Source of the DNA: Pseudobdellovibrionaceae bacterium
GTDB taxonomy: Bacteria > Bdellovibrionota > Bdellovibrionia > Bdellovibrionales > Bdellovibrionaceae
Reading direction: 5' to 3'
Length of the DNA: 64,000 nucleotides
Assembly: GCA_019637875.1 (NCBI GenBank)
Contig: JAHBUW010000001.1
Coordinates: forward strand, 372,001-436,000
Under the pieces are notes generated by a model, which was not told where the DNA came from, did no database searches, and saw nothing but the letters and a program-made list of their open reading frames with translations. Below, one piece after another: positions 17,500 through 26,091 of this stretch (positions within the stretch are counted from its first letter, which is position 1; every line of letters starts with the position of its first letter). The position numbers and the translations under genes are program-made.

Positions 17500-18259
17500 A
17501 CCGATTCGTTTTTCCGAAACGAGCGCTAAAGTCATGGCTTTCGAGCCTCCGGTATTCGAGCTGGGAATCCCCCAGGTCGCGCTAGATACGGCCGAGCGCC
17601 AGCAGCAGGGCTCGCGTTTTCGCCTGTCCGAGCTGACCCGGCAGCAAACGGGACTTCACGATCTCGAAAGGGCGCAGTTCGAAGAACTCGTGGAAACCCG
17701 CGCCGCGGAACGTTTAAAGGAAATCCAGGAAGCCGCCTATCGCGAAGCCTTCGATCTGGGAATGGTCGAGGGTCGCAAAGAGGCCTTCCAGCAGAACGAA
17801 GTGATCATCAAAGAAAAACTCGCTCATCTGGACATGTTGATGGTCTCTTTCGAACGCATCAAAACCGAGATGATGGAATACAACGAAGCGCATCTGGTGC
17901 AGTTGGCGTTCCACATCGCGAAGCGTTTAGCGAGTCACGAGATTTCCGTCACTCCCGAGGCGACGCTGAATATCTTGCGCCAGGCCGTGGAAGTCGCGCA
18001 AAGCGAGGAAGAGCTGACCGTCATGGTGGCTCCGGACCAGCTCGCGTTCCTGGAAGAACTGAAGACCCAAACCGGGCGTGAGCTCGAGTTCATGAAAAAG
18101 CTGAAGTTCGAGCCCGATCCCTCCGTCGGTCATGGCGGCTGCGTGATCCGCAACAACTACGGTGAAATCGACAGTCGCTTCGAAGAGCGCGTCGGTAAAC
18201 TGTGGGATGCGCTGAAAGAGTCACTGATCAACGTCAAACCCGAGTTGAAAACGGCATGA
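17492..18259 (+). CDS. fliH: Flagellar export stator protein FliH
   Basis: A 255-residue peripheral stator of the export ATPase. It has a long charged coiled coil (about residues 35-110) and a C-terminal FliH/HrpE-like domain containing HIAKRLASHEISVTPEATLN and DPSVGHGGCVIRNNYGEIDS. TTG 17492 was chosen: GGAGG at 17481-17485 is well spaced, and the start lies inside the last codons of fliG, with the fliG stop inside the second fliH codon region. Its stop overlaps the fliI ATG (ATGA). It should form a complex with FliI and FliN. Confidence 0.92.
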   Translation: MSKPIRFSETSAKVMAFEPPVFELGIPQVALDTAERQQQGSRFRLSELTRQQTGLHDLERAQFEELVETRAAERLKEIQEAAYREAFDLGMVEGRKEAFQQNEVIIKEKLAHLDMLMVSFERIKTEMMEYNEAHLVQLAFHIAKRLASHEISVTPEATLNILRQAVEVAQSEEELTVMVAPDQLAFLEELKTQTGRELEFMKKLKFEPDPSVGHGGCVIRNNYGEIDSRFEERVGKLWDALKESLINVKPELKTA

Positions 18260-19587
18260 CCGGTTACGAATTGAACCTGCGCAAATACACCGATCTTGTG
18301 GACTCGATCCACCTGTCGAAGGACAGCGGTAAGGTCACGGAAGTGACCGGCATGATGGTGAAGGGCTTTTTGCCCGGTGCGAGCGTGGGTTCAATTTGCC
18401 GGATCACGCCGACCGGCACCGAAAAGCATTTTCTGGCCGAGGTGGTCGGTTTCAAAGACCAAAGCGTGCTGATGATGCCCCTTCACGAAATGCGGGGCGT
18501 GGGTTTGGGATCACGCATCACCCTTGTGCAGCAAAGTGCCTTGGTGCGGGTCAGCGATGCCCTCTTGGGCCGCGTGGTGAATGGGCTGGGGCAAACGATC
18601 GACGGCGGCGAGCCGATCGAGTTTAGTCGCGAAGTTCCCCTTTACAGCGAAGTTCGTAACCCTCTCGAACGTCGTCCGATCCGTCAAAGTCTGGATCTGG
18701 GGGTGCGCGCGATCAATGCGGCCCTCACTATCGGACAGGGGCAACGGATCGGCATTATGGCCGGCTCGGGCGTCGGTAAGTCCGTCTTGATGGGGATGAT
18801 GGCGCGGAATTCGAAAGCCGACGTCAACGTCATCGCCCTCATCGGCGAGCGTGGACGTGAGGTTCGTGAGTTCATTGAAAATGATCTGGGCGCAGAAGGT
18901 ATGGCAAGATCCGTCGTCGTCTGCGTGACGTCCGACCAATCGCCGCTGCTGCGCATGCGGGGCGCGTTCGTCGCGACCGCGATGGCGGAATACTTCTCGG
19001 CCCAAGGTAAAAACGTCCTCCTGATGATGGATTCGGCGACACGTTTCGCCATGGCCCAACGGGAAATCGGTCTTTCCGCCGGTGAGCCGCCCGCCTCGAA
19101 AGGTTATACGCCGTCGGTCTTCGCGACGCTGCCGAAGCTCTTGGAGCGGGCGGGTTCGTTCGAAGGTGAAGGATCGATCACGGGGCTTTATACGGTGCTT
19201 GTCGAAGGTGACGACATGGACGATCCGATCGGGGATTCCGTACGTTCCATCGTCGACGGGCACATCGTTTTGTCGCGTAAACTCGCGCACAAGGCGCATT
19301 TTCCCTCTATCGACGTTTTGCAGTCCGCATCCCGGGTCATGTCGGCAGTCGCCGGCAAAGATCACATCAAGCTCGCCCAAAAGCTGCGCGAGGCCTTGGC
19401 CGTTTACCGGGACGCGGAAGATCTGATCAACATCGGTGCGTACAAACCCGGCGCGAATCCCAAGATCGACAAGTCGGTGAAGGTCATCGACCAACTCAAC
19501 GCCTTCTTGAAGCAAGGCGTGGACGAAAAAACGGACATGACGAAAACTCTGCGCGAGCTGCAGGGAATCCTCGTGAATTTCAACTAG
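18256..19587 (+). CDS. fliI: Flagellar export ATPase FliI
   Basis: A 443-residue F1-beta-like ATPase that energises substrate unfolding at the flagellar export gate. Walker A GSGVGKS at 170-176, GERGREVREFIENDLG, Walker B NVLLMMDSATRFA and the alpha/beta signature PPASKGYTPSVFATLPKL are present. ATG 18256 overlaps the fliH stop; a longer open frame upstream lies wholly within fliH and was rejected. Length and motifs are standard for FliI. Confidence 0.97.
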   Translation: MTGYELNLRKYTDLVDSIHLSKDSGKVTEVTGMMVKGFLPGASVGSICRITPTGTEKHFLAEVVGFKDQSVLMMPLHEMRGVGLGSRITLVQQSALVRVSDALLGRVVNGLGQTIDGGEPIEFSREVPLYSEVRNPLERRPIRQSLDLGVRAINAALTIGQGQRIGIMAGSGVGKSVLMGMMARNSKADVNVIALIGERGREVREFIENDLGAEGMARSVVVCVTSDQSPLLRMRGAFVATAMAEYFSAQGKNVLLMMDSATRFAMAQREIGLSAGEPPASKGYTPSVFATLPKLLERAGSFEGEGSITGLYTVLVEGDDMDDPIGDSVRSIVDGHIVLSRKLAHKAHFPSIDVLQSASRVMSAVAGKDHIKLAQKLREALAVYRDAEDLINIGAYKPGANPKIDKSVKVIDQLNAFLKQGVDEKTDMTKTLRELQGILVNFN

Positions 19588-19597
19588 GGGACTTTGA

Positions 19598-20065
19598 GTG
19601 AAGGGCTTTCGCTTCAACCTCGAAAACGTGCTGAATGTCCGGCGCACGGCTGAAAACATGGCCCAGCGGGACTTTCAACTGGCCCAGGCCGCCCTCCAAG
19701 AAGAGGTCGATCGCCTGCAGCGGATGTTCGACGAAAAAACTCAAGCGTTTCAAGAACGTCACTCGCTGACCACCTCCGGAGGCACGGCCAGCGCAGGTTT
19801 GGGGCAGATCCAAGACTTTCTGGTGGGCCAGGAAATTTTGATCAAAAGACAGCAGGCCAAGATCCAGGAATTCGAGACTCAAGTCGAACGTTTGCGGGAA
19901 ATTTTGCGAGAACGCGCAATTGAAACTAAAATAATTGAGAAGCTGAAAGAAAAACGCCGCGAAGAGTATCTTCAAGAGCGTAATCGTCGGGAAGTTAAAG
20001 AAGCCGACGATCAGGCAAGTATGCGTTTCCGTTTCGGTCGGGAGGACGATGAAACCGGGTTATGA
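19598..20065 (+). CDS. fliJ: Flagellar export protein FliJ
   Basis: A 155-residue, almost wholly helical coiled-coil protein in the FliJ position, directly after fliI. It starts MKGFRFNLENVLNVRRTAEN, a typical FliJ beginning, and continues with heptad-rich charged helices to the end. FliJ is the central stalk of the FliI ring and escorts chaperones. Start GTG 19598 follows AGGGGAC. Its 3' end overlaps the next gene by 17 bp. Confidence 0.9.
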   Translation: MKGFRFNLENVLNVRRTAENMAQRDFQLAQAALQEEVDRLQRMFDEKTQAFQERHSLTTSGGTASAGLGQIQDFLVGQEILIKRQQAKIQEFETQVERLREILRERAIETKIIEKLKEKRREEYLQERNRREVKEADDQASMRFRFGREDDETGL

Positions 20066-20921
20066 CGACTTTTTTCGCAAAGCGCGCGTGAACGCGGGCG
20101 TCTCGAAGGAGTCCACCAAGGCGCGTTTCGCGCTGGATGAAAACCCGTCGCGCGGTGCTGAGAAACGCAGTGATTCGCGTGGGCAGAGCGCGATGAGTCG
20201 TCCGAAAGTGGCGGCCGGTTCCGATCGCGAGCGCCTGGCGATCTTGCGCGATAAAGTGCGCAGTACCCGCAAAGCGAAGCGTCGCAAGTTTCCGTTCAAA
20301 CTCGTGCTGAGCTCGATGATCGGTTTGCTGGCGGCGGGTGCGGGGCTTCACTATCACGAAGACATCGACAAGTTCCTCAGCCGCGTCGAAATCGGCGCCA
20401 TGAATACGGCGGTCGCTTCCGAGAAGAAGGCCGCTCCCGCGACTCCCGCGGCGGGCGTGGCGGCGGGCACCGGCGAACGGGCTCCCGCCGCGATCGATCC
20501 GAAGGCCACTCGTAAAGAGTGGACCGAAGAAGAAATGAACCATCTGCAGAAACTCGTGCAGCGCAAAGAACAGCTGGATGCGCGTGAAGCCGAACTCAGT
20601 CGCCTCGAGGCGGAACTGACCGCGCAAAAGGAAGAACTGGAAAAGAAACTGAAGTCCATGGACGAAACCCGCGTCGGCATCTCGAACATGCTTCAAGAGC
20701 GTTCGACTCAAGATGCCGAGAAGGTCGACACCCTGGTGCAAGTGTACTCGAACATGAAGCCCTCCAACGCCGCGAAGGTTTTGGAAACCATGGACGAGGA
20801 TTTGGCGGTAGAGATCATCGGTCGCATGAAGCGTAAGAACGCGGCCGAAGTTTTGAATTTGATGAAACCCGAAAAGGCGCAGGTCTTCTCGGAAAAGTTT
20901 GCGGGTTACCGCAAGAAGTAA
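20049..20921 (+). CDS. MotE-like protein with MgtE-N-type C-terminal domain
   Basis: A 290-residue bitopic membrane protein. It has a basic cytoplasmic N-terminus (1-80), one membrane helix (about 83-101), an Ala-rich linker, a coiled coil (about 165-215, EAELSRLEAELTAQKEELEK) and a C-terminal MgtE_N-like module (about 225-290, MKPSNAAKVLETMDEDLAVE and IIGRMKRKNAAEVLNLMKPE). This architecture matches MotE, a periplasmic factor that in some bacteria chaperones MotC/stator assembly. It sits between fliJ and fliK with an overlap of 17 bp to fliJ. The MotE call rests on architecture and location, not on a database match. Confidence 0.75.
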   Translation: MKPGYDDFFRKARVNAGVSKESTKARFALDENPSRGAEKRSDSRGQSAMSRPKVAAGSDRERLAILRDKVRSTRKAKRRKFPFKLVLSSMIGLLAAGAGLHYHEDIDKFLSRVEIGAMNTAVASEKKAAPATPAAGVAAGTGERAPAAIDPKATRKEWTEEEMNHLQKLVQRKEQLDAREAELSRLEAELTAQKEELEKKLKSMDETRVGISNMLQERSTQDAEKVDTLVQVYSNMKPSNAAKVLETMDEDLAVEIIGRMKRKNAAEVLNLMKPEKAQVFSEKFAGYRKK

Positions 20922-20941
20922 ATCCACAAGGAGGTGGAATT

Positions 20942-22708
20942 TTGGAAATTCTCGGGACACGGATGGGCCCGAGTTCAGCGCAGGAGGGGACGGCCCTCAA
21001 AGAGACGAAAGAATCGCGTCTCCCGAATCTTTCACCGATCGAGAAGCCCGCAAGCTTCGAGAAGGTGCTAGAAGGCCGGAAAGCTCCGCAAGAACTTCGC
21101 CCCGCAGAAACGCGGCGGTCGGAGAAGCAGGAAGTCAGGGAGCGTCTTGAGGTGGCGGAGAAGCCCGCACCGAAAGCGCGAAAGACGAACGAACGTGAAA
21201 CGGCGATGCTGCAGTTCATGGACTCCATGGAGAGTGAATTTGGCATCACTCCAGCCCGAATGCTGGAGGCAATGGCCGACCTCGATCAAGAGGCACTCGC
21301 TCGTTCCCCCGAAGACACCGCTTCCGATCTGATCGCAAATTTGGAACTCCCGGCTGAGGAAGAACCTCAGGCGATGGAGATGTATTTGCAGTTCCTTCAG
21401 CAGTGGAAAGACATGCGTGCCGCAAATGAGGCCGCCGACCCGAAGACCGCGAAATCCGTCGCGGGATTGATGGCGGGTGGAGCGATTTTGCATGCGGGTC
21501 TTGACGTGAAGCAGGGAGCCGCGCCGGTCGCCGCTGGCGAGCGCCGCGCGATCTTGAATCAGAGCCTGGATCGCATGAACGACAAGTTCTTCATGCGCGG
21601 CCCCGTGGCCGAGACGGGCATCGATTCGACGAAGACGGCCGACACACTGTCGCGTCTGTCGGAGCTCGGCTTCGAGCGCGTGGAACCCCAGCTGGTCACG
21701 GATCCGCAAATGGCGAAACAGGCGCTGATCGGCAAAGCGCAGGACCTGAAACAAGCGCAGGGCGCGGAAGCTTGGCTCACGGCGAACGAAGCGCCGGTGG
21801 TGAGCGACGCCGGGGCGACCTCCGAGCTTGAAGGACTGCTGCGTCAGCTGAACGCCGATCCGATGGCCTTCCGGGCCGAGGTGGCGCAAGCGAACGCGAA
21901 TCCCGCCGTCTTGAAGCCCGCGTCGGAACCGAAGATCCTCGACATCTCGGCGCTGCAAGTTCCCGGTTTCGGGGCGGCGGCCGCGATCGCGAAGCCGGAA
22001 GGCCTGGGCGACTCTTCGCTCGGCGCGGACACCGGTGATGCCGAGGGCGACGCTTCAGGTGGTGGACTGGCCGACGGGCGTGCGGACGCGCAGCTTTTGG
22101 GAGCGGACTTCGCGCAGATGTTGCGCACCGAACCCGGAGCCAAAGCGGCCGTCACCGCGGGAACCGGAGTCGCGGGCGCCTTCGCGCTCAATGACACCGA
22201 AGCCCAAGGACAACTCGAAGCTTTGAAAGACCAAACCCAGATCATCGCGGCGAAAGGTGGGGGCGAAGCCCGCATCAAGCTGAATCAAGAAGGCCTGGGT
22301 GAGGTGCAGTTGAAAGTTCTCGTCCACGACGGAAAAGTGAACGTCGAGATGAAGACGGACAACGCCGAAGCGAAGAAGCTCTTGGAAGGCTCCATCGCGG
22401 ATCTGAAGCAAAGCCTGTCGTCACACAAGTTGTCGGTGGACAACGTGAAAGTCGACGTGGGCACTTCGGATGCGGGCCAGCAGCAGCGGCAGATGGACTT
22501 CCAGCAGGATATGGGCCGCCAGCAAGCGCGTCAGATGATGGAACAATTCCGTCAAGACAGTGCTTCGCGCCGCGATCCGTTCTTCGAGATGTCGGGCATC
22601 AAGGCCTACGGACGTAAACGTGCGGAGCTCGATCCCATCGCACCCGCGGGCCCTTCGGCGCCGCGAGTGATGTCGGGACGGGGCGAGCGCATGAATCTCG
22701 TGGCCTGA
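20942..22708 (+). CDS. fliK: Flagellar hook-length control protein FliK
   Basis: A 588-residue molecular ruler secreted during hook assembly. The first 450 residues are low-complexity, Ala/Glu-rich and poorly conserved. The C-terminal Flg_hook domain (about 465-545) contains GEARIKLNQEGLGEVQLKV, VNVEMKTDNAEAKKLLEG and LKQSLSSHKLSVDNVKVDV, which is diagnostic and carries the substrate-specificity switch. TTG 20942 is supported by a near-perfect SD, AAGGAGGTG at 20928-20936. The tail is Gln/Arg-rich. Confidence 0.92.
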   Translation: MEILGTRMGPSSAQEGTALKETKESRLPNLSPIEKPASFEKVLEGRKAPQELRPAETRRSEKQEVRERLEVAEKPAPKARKTNERETAMLQFMDSMESEFGITPARMLEAMADLDQEALARSPEDTASDLIANLELPAEEEPQAMEMYLQFLQQWKDMRAANEAADPKTAKSVAGLMAGGAILHAGLDVKQGAAPVAAGERRAILNQSLDRMNDKFFMRGPVAETGIDSTKTADTLSRLSELGFERVEPQLVTDPQMAKQALIGKAQDLKQAQGAEAWLTANEAPVVSDAGATSELEGLLRQLNADPMAFRAEVAQANANPAVLKPASEPKILDISALQVPGFGAAAAIAKPEGLGDSSLGADTGDAEGDASGGGLADGRADAQLLGADFAQMLRTEPGAKAAVTAGTGVAGAFALNDTEAQGQLEALKDQTQIIAAKGGGEARIKLNQEGLGEVQLKVLVHDGKVNVEMKTDNAEAKKLLEGSIADLKQSLSSHKLSVDNVKVDVGTSDAGQQQRQMDFQQDMGRQQARQMMEQFRQDSASRRDPFFEMSGIKAYGRKRAELDPIAPAGPSAPRVMSGRGERMNLVA

Positions 22709-22756
22709 TGCACGTCACCGCTTCACGGTCGATAGTTCCTTGGCCCAGTTGAGGTC

Positions 22757-22783
22757 GGGGCTGGGACGGAAAGTCCTGGCCCC
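22757..22783 (+). other. Strong hairpin in fliK-flgD gap
   Basis: GGGGCTGGGAC (22757-22767) pairs with GTCCTGGCCCC (22773-22783) over 11 positions, nine Watson-Crick and two G-U, with a GGAAA loop. No T-run follows, so it is more likely an RNA-stability or processing element, or a Rho-related pause, than an intrinsic terminator. It lies in the only gap over 100 bp inside the main flagellar block before flgE. Confidence 0.55.
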
Positions 22784-22817
22784 GTGATAAACTAAAACCA
22801 ATTCCAGGAGTGCGTGT

Positions 22818-23849
22818 ATGAGCCAAGTGGGCATGAAGCTCGGGACAAAGAATTGGAGCGAAGCGAGTCCGAACACCATCACGAAGAGTGACGGTCTGAA
22901 GAATCTCGGCGCGAACGAGCTGACGAAACTCGGCGGTGACAACATCGGCGAAGTTCTGAACCGCGTGGCGGATCCGAACTGGATCGATCCCTCGAAGAAG
23001 GCCCGTGCGGTCGGCAGCGACAAACTCGATAAAGACGCGTTCATGAAACTCATGATGGCGCAGTTGAAAAACCAAGATCCCACGAATCCGTTGAAGTCGC
23101 ACGAGATGGCGGCGCAGCTCGCGCAGTTCTCATCCCTCGAGCAGCTGCAGAACGTGAATACCTCTCTCGATGACATGAAGGCGCAAGCGAAACCCACCGA
23201 AACCTATCAGTCATTGAACTTCATCGGCAAAGCGGTTTCGGGCGACGCTTCGAAAGTCTCCCGTCTGAAGGGCGACAAGTATCACGATTTCTCTTTCACG
23301 CTTCCTGAGAAGGCGACGACCGCGACGATCCAAGTGAAAAACGAAAACGGCGAAGTCGTACGCAAGGTGGAATTGCGCGATCTCAAGCCGGGCGCGAATT
23401 CGTGGACGTGGAACGGGCAGAACGATCACGGCCAAGTGCAAACCGTCGGCGAATATCGCTTCGACATTGATGCGAAAAACGAGTTCGATAAGAAGATGGA
23501 TATCAAAACCGACTTCGAAGGGATTATCAGCGGCGTGAACTATACGCCGGAAGGACCCGTACTTTTGATCGGCAATATGTCGGTGAAACTCAGCGACGTT
23601 CGTCAGATCGTGGATCCGTCGATGATCCAGTCTAAGTCGCAGAAAGACCAGAATTCGAAAAATGTTGAAGCTGGACTCTTGAAAAATGCGGACGGCGTCA
23701 AGCAGAATAATAATCAAGAGATCGTGCAGACCGATGACGTACAAGGCGCTCCTGATAAGGACGAGAAGCCGGTCGGAAATGTGATGGGGCTGCCGATGTC
23801 GCGAGAGTTTCAAGCTAAGCTTGAGGCCGAAACGAAGTTGAGTAAGTAA
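22818..23849 (+). CDS. flgD: Flagellar hook-cap scaffold FlgD
   Basis: A 343-residue hook-capping protein that lets FlgE subunits polymerise. The N-terminal signature DKDAFMKLMMAQLKNQDPTN with EMAAQLAQFSSLEQLQNVNT is diagnostic. An Ig-like/Tudor region follows (about 130-255; LRDLKPGANSWTWNGQNDHG). About 90 extra C-terminal residues, polar and probably disordered, make it longer than the 230-residue enteric form. AGGAG lies 7 bp before the ATG. Confidence 0.95.
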   Translation: MSQVGMKLGTKNWSEASPNTITKSDGLKNLGANELTKLGGDNIGEVLNRVADPNWIDPSKKARAVGSDKLDKDAFMKLMMAQLKNQDPTNPLKSHEMAAQLAQFSSLEQLQNVNTSLDDMKAQAKPTETYQSLNFIGKAVSGDASKVSRLKGDKYHDFSFTLPEKATTATIQVKNENGEVVRKVELRDLKPGANSWTWNGQNDHGQVQTVGEYRFDIDAKNEFDKKMDIKTDFEGIISGVNYTPEGPVLLIGNMSVKLSDVRQIVDPSMIQSKSQKDQNSKNVEAGLLKNADGVKQNNNQEIVQTDDVQGAPDKDEKPVGNVMGLPMSREFQAKLEAETKLSK

Positions 23850-23868
23850 GCAGGAGATCGAGTAAGTC

Positions 23869-24312
23869 ATGAAAGTCGATAACGGAACTTTGAACAACCA
23901 GATCGCGGGCGTCGGAGGAGTCGGACAGACTCAACCGAAAACCGAACGCGTTGGTGGCAAAGGTCCGAGCTTTCAAGACACTCTGACCGCGCTGGAAGGT
24001 CTTCAGTACAACCGCCCGGCGGCAGCGCCCACGGCGGTGGCTCCGGGGCTGCAACCGGGTGCGGTGAAATTCTCGAATCACGCGGTCGACCGCATGGTCA
24101 GTCGGGGGATTTCGTTCACTCCGGAAGACCTGCAGAAACTCAACGAAGCGGTGGATAAGGCCGCGGCGAAGGGTTCGAAGAACTCGCTCGTGCTGATGGA
24201 CAATTCGGCTTTGATCGTGAGTGTGAATAACAAAACGGTCGTGACGGTGATGGATAAGACGGCGATGAAAGAAAACGTCTTCACCAACATCGATTCGACG
24301 GTGGTGATGTAA
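23869..24312 (+). CDS. Flagellar operon protein, TIGR02530 type
   Basis: A 147-residue cytoplasmic protein of the conserved flagellar-operon family TIGR02530, usually found between flgD and flgE. The C-terminal domain carries VKFSNHAVDRMVSRGISFTP and NSLVLMDNSALIVSVNNKTV followed by a TVMDK motif, the family core. The N-terminal 60 residues are low complexity. Its exact function is not established; location suggests a role in hook formation. A small terminator follows at once. Confidence 0.88.
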   Translation: MKVDNGTLNNQIAGVGGVGQTQPKTERVGGKGPSFQDTLTALEGLQYNRPAAAPTAVAPGLQPGAVKFSNHAVDRMVSRGISFTPEDLQKLNEAVDKAAAKGSKNSLVLMDNSALIVSVNNKTVVTVMDKTAMKENVFTNIDSTVVM

Positions 24313-24328
24313 GAACCCGTTTGAAAGC

Positions 24329-24348
24329 GTCCGCGTGACGGACTTTTT
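24329..24348 (+). terminator. Intrinsic terminator after TIGR02530 gene
   Basis: GTCCG-CGTGA-CGGAC followed by TTTTT. The stem is short (5 bp), so read-through into flgE is possible, but it splits the operon here and implies that flgE has its own promoter. Confidence 0.6.
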
Positions 24349-24462
24349 CATACGAGTTTTGGTTTAAGGTTTAGGAAGGGCTGGTCCTCCTTGAGGGGGC
24401 CCTCCATATAAACTCGGGAGTTGTTTGCTCCTGGGTCAACATAAGTAAGACATGGAGGTCTT
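24349..24462 (+). promoter_or_regulatory. Leader and probable promoter region of flgE
   Basis: The stretch between the terminator and flgE has an imperfect hairpin (AGGGC and GCCCT arms around CCTC-CTT-GAGG) and a second stem CGGGAG-TTGTTTG-CTCCTG just before the gene. I found no acceptable -24/-12 or -35/-10 pair; one TTTGCT has a GG 9 bp away instead of the required 10. The SD is GGAGG just before the ATG. Confidence 0.4.
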
Positions 24463-25746
24463 ATGAGCGTTCTGTCGTCACTGTATACTGGCGTTTCGGG
24501 TCTGTCTGCGCACGGTCAAGCATTGGGCGTTACTGCCGATAACATCGCCAACGCGGGAACCACGGGTTTCAAAGCGTCACGCGCGGAATTCCAAGATATT
24601 ATCGCAAAAAACTTGAAAGGGATCCTGGGCGGTAACCAGATCGGACGCGGTGTTAAAATCGGCGCGGTCAACCCCATGATCAACCAAGGTAACATCGACT
24701 CCACTGAAAAAGCGACGGACCTCGCGATCTCGGGTGAAGGTTACTTCAAAGTTAAAGGTACTGACGGCGAATCGTATACACGCGATGGCTCGTTCAAATT
24801 CGACCGCGAAGGTTTCTTGATCACGAACGACGGTCAACGCGTTCAAGGTTTCGAAGCCGATGAGCAAGGCAAGATCATGAACAAAGTGGGCGACATCCGT
24901 TTCCCGCGCGCGCTCATCCCCGCCAAAGCCACTCAAGAGATCAAGCTGGATCTGAACTTGGATTCACGTGAAGAGCCCACGCGGAAGTTCGATCCTAAAG
25001 ATCCCTATGCGACTTCGCACTACTCGACCGGCCTGGAAGTTTTCGACTCCCAAGGTAACAAACATTTGATGACCATGTTCTTCAACAAGACCGCGGATCG
25101 TCAATGGCAGTGGAGAGGTATGGTTGACGGTAAGAACGTCACCGGCGGTGACGAGGGCGAAATGTCGGAAGTCGCGACCGGAACGCTGAAGTTCACCGTC
25201 GACGGGAAGTTGGACTCGCAGGAAGTCACGAACTTGAACATGAACTTCAAGGGCGGCGCGCTCCAGAACCAACAAATCAAATTCAACTTCGGCGACGATA
25301 TCCAGTCGGGCGGCAAAGGCCTGATCGGCTCGAAGCAGTACGGTAAAGAGTCGGACCTGATGTCGTGGAGCCAGAACGGTGCCGCGGCGGGAACGATCCA
25401 GAACATGTCCTTCAACGACGAAGGCGTTCTGACCGCGCTGTACACCAACGGCGAAGCCCGGGATCTTTCGCAAATCGCGATGGCGAAATTCGAAAACCCC
25501 GAGTCGATGTACAAAGTCGGTAACAACCGTTTCAAAGAGTCGCGTGACTCCGGATCGCCCGCACTGGGCGCGGCCGGCCGCGCGGGTCGCGGTAAGATCT
25601 TCGCGAAGTCGCTCGAGCGCTCGACGGTCGATCTCGCCAGCGAATTCGTCCAGATGATCCAAGGTCAGCGTAACTTCCAAGCCAACGCCAAGACCATTAC
25701 GACAACCGACGAAATGCTCAACGAAGTCATCCAACTGAAACGCTAA
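24463..25746 (+). CDS. flgE: Flagellar hook protein FlgE
   Basis: A 427-residue hook subunit. The N-terminus SLYTGVSGLSAHGQALGVTA then DNIANAGTTGFKASRAEFQD is the standard rod/hook signature. The centre has the FlgE hook domain (YSTGLEVFDSQGNKHLMTMF), and the C-terminus ends ASEFVQMIQGQRNFQANAKT and DEMLNEVIQLKR, as in true FlgE. Length is typical. SD GGAGG lies upstream of ATG 24463. Its own leader and the preceding terminator suggest separate, high-level expression. Confidence 0.97.
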   Translation: MSVLSSLYTGVSGLSAHGQALGVTADNIANAGTTGFKASRAEFQDIIAKNLKGILGGNQIGRGVKIGAVNPMINQGNIDSTEKATDLAISGEGYFKVKGTDGESYTRDGSFKFDREGFLITNDGQRVQGFEADEQGKIMNKVGDIRFPRALIPAKATQEIKLDLNLDSREEPTRKFDPKDPYATSHYSTGLEVFDSQGNKHLMTMFFNKTADRQWQWRGMVDGKNVTGGDEGEMSEVATGTLKFTVDGKLDSQEVTNLNMNFKGGALQNQQIKFNFGDDIQSGGKGLIGSKQYGKESDLMSWSQNGAAAGTIQNMSFNDEGVLTALYTNGEARDLSQIAMAKFENPESMYKVGNNRFKESRDSGSPALGAAGRAGRGKIFAKSLERSTVDLASEFVQMIQGQRNFQANAKTITTTDEMLNEVIQLKR

Positions 25747-25764
25747 TAGGTAAGTGATACCTCT

Positions 25765-25787
25765 CGGAAAGTACCATGTACTTTCCG
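25765..25787. repeat. Perfect 10-bp inverted repeat
   Basis: CGGAAAGTAC and GTACTTTCCG flank CAT. It is 18 bp downstream of flgE. In RNA it would be a stable hairpin, but no T-run follows. Confidence 0.6.
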
Positions 25788-26051
25788 GAAGGTAGCAGCT
25801 ACCGCTCCGGGAGTGTCCGGCGTTCGGATCGGCTTTTCTATTCTTGCACAGTTTAATACTGTGGGCGTTCGGAAGCGCCTTTAGGGTCGGAACCAAAAAC
25901 TGACCGCAAGGCCTTCCCATGTTCGCGGACCTTTCAGATACCTCGGCTGCGCAGGGCCTCCAACCCCGCGCGGTGCGGTCGCTCACGGCCTCCATCCGTG
26001 CGCGATCGTCCGGGGTGCGTGCCTCCATCACCCACTTCGGATCGAAAACGC

Positions 26052-26086
26052 AAAAAGCCCGGCGCTGACAGAACGCCGGGCTTTTT
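26052..26086. terminator. Bidirectional intrinsic terminator
   Basis: AAAAAGCCCGGCG, a 9-base loop and CGCCGGGCTTTTT form an 8-bp GC stem with A/T tracts on both sides, so it can stop the flgE transcript from the left and the acyltransferase-like transcript from the right. Confidence 0.9.
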
Positions 26087-26091
26087 CTTTG

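Noticed and set aside
24349-24462. Sigma-54 promoter for flgE
   Set aside because: TTTGCT has GG at a 9-bp, not 10-bp, spacing and no TGGCAC.
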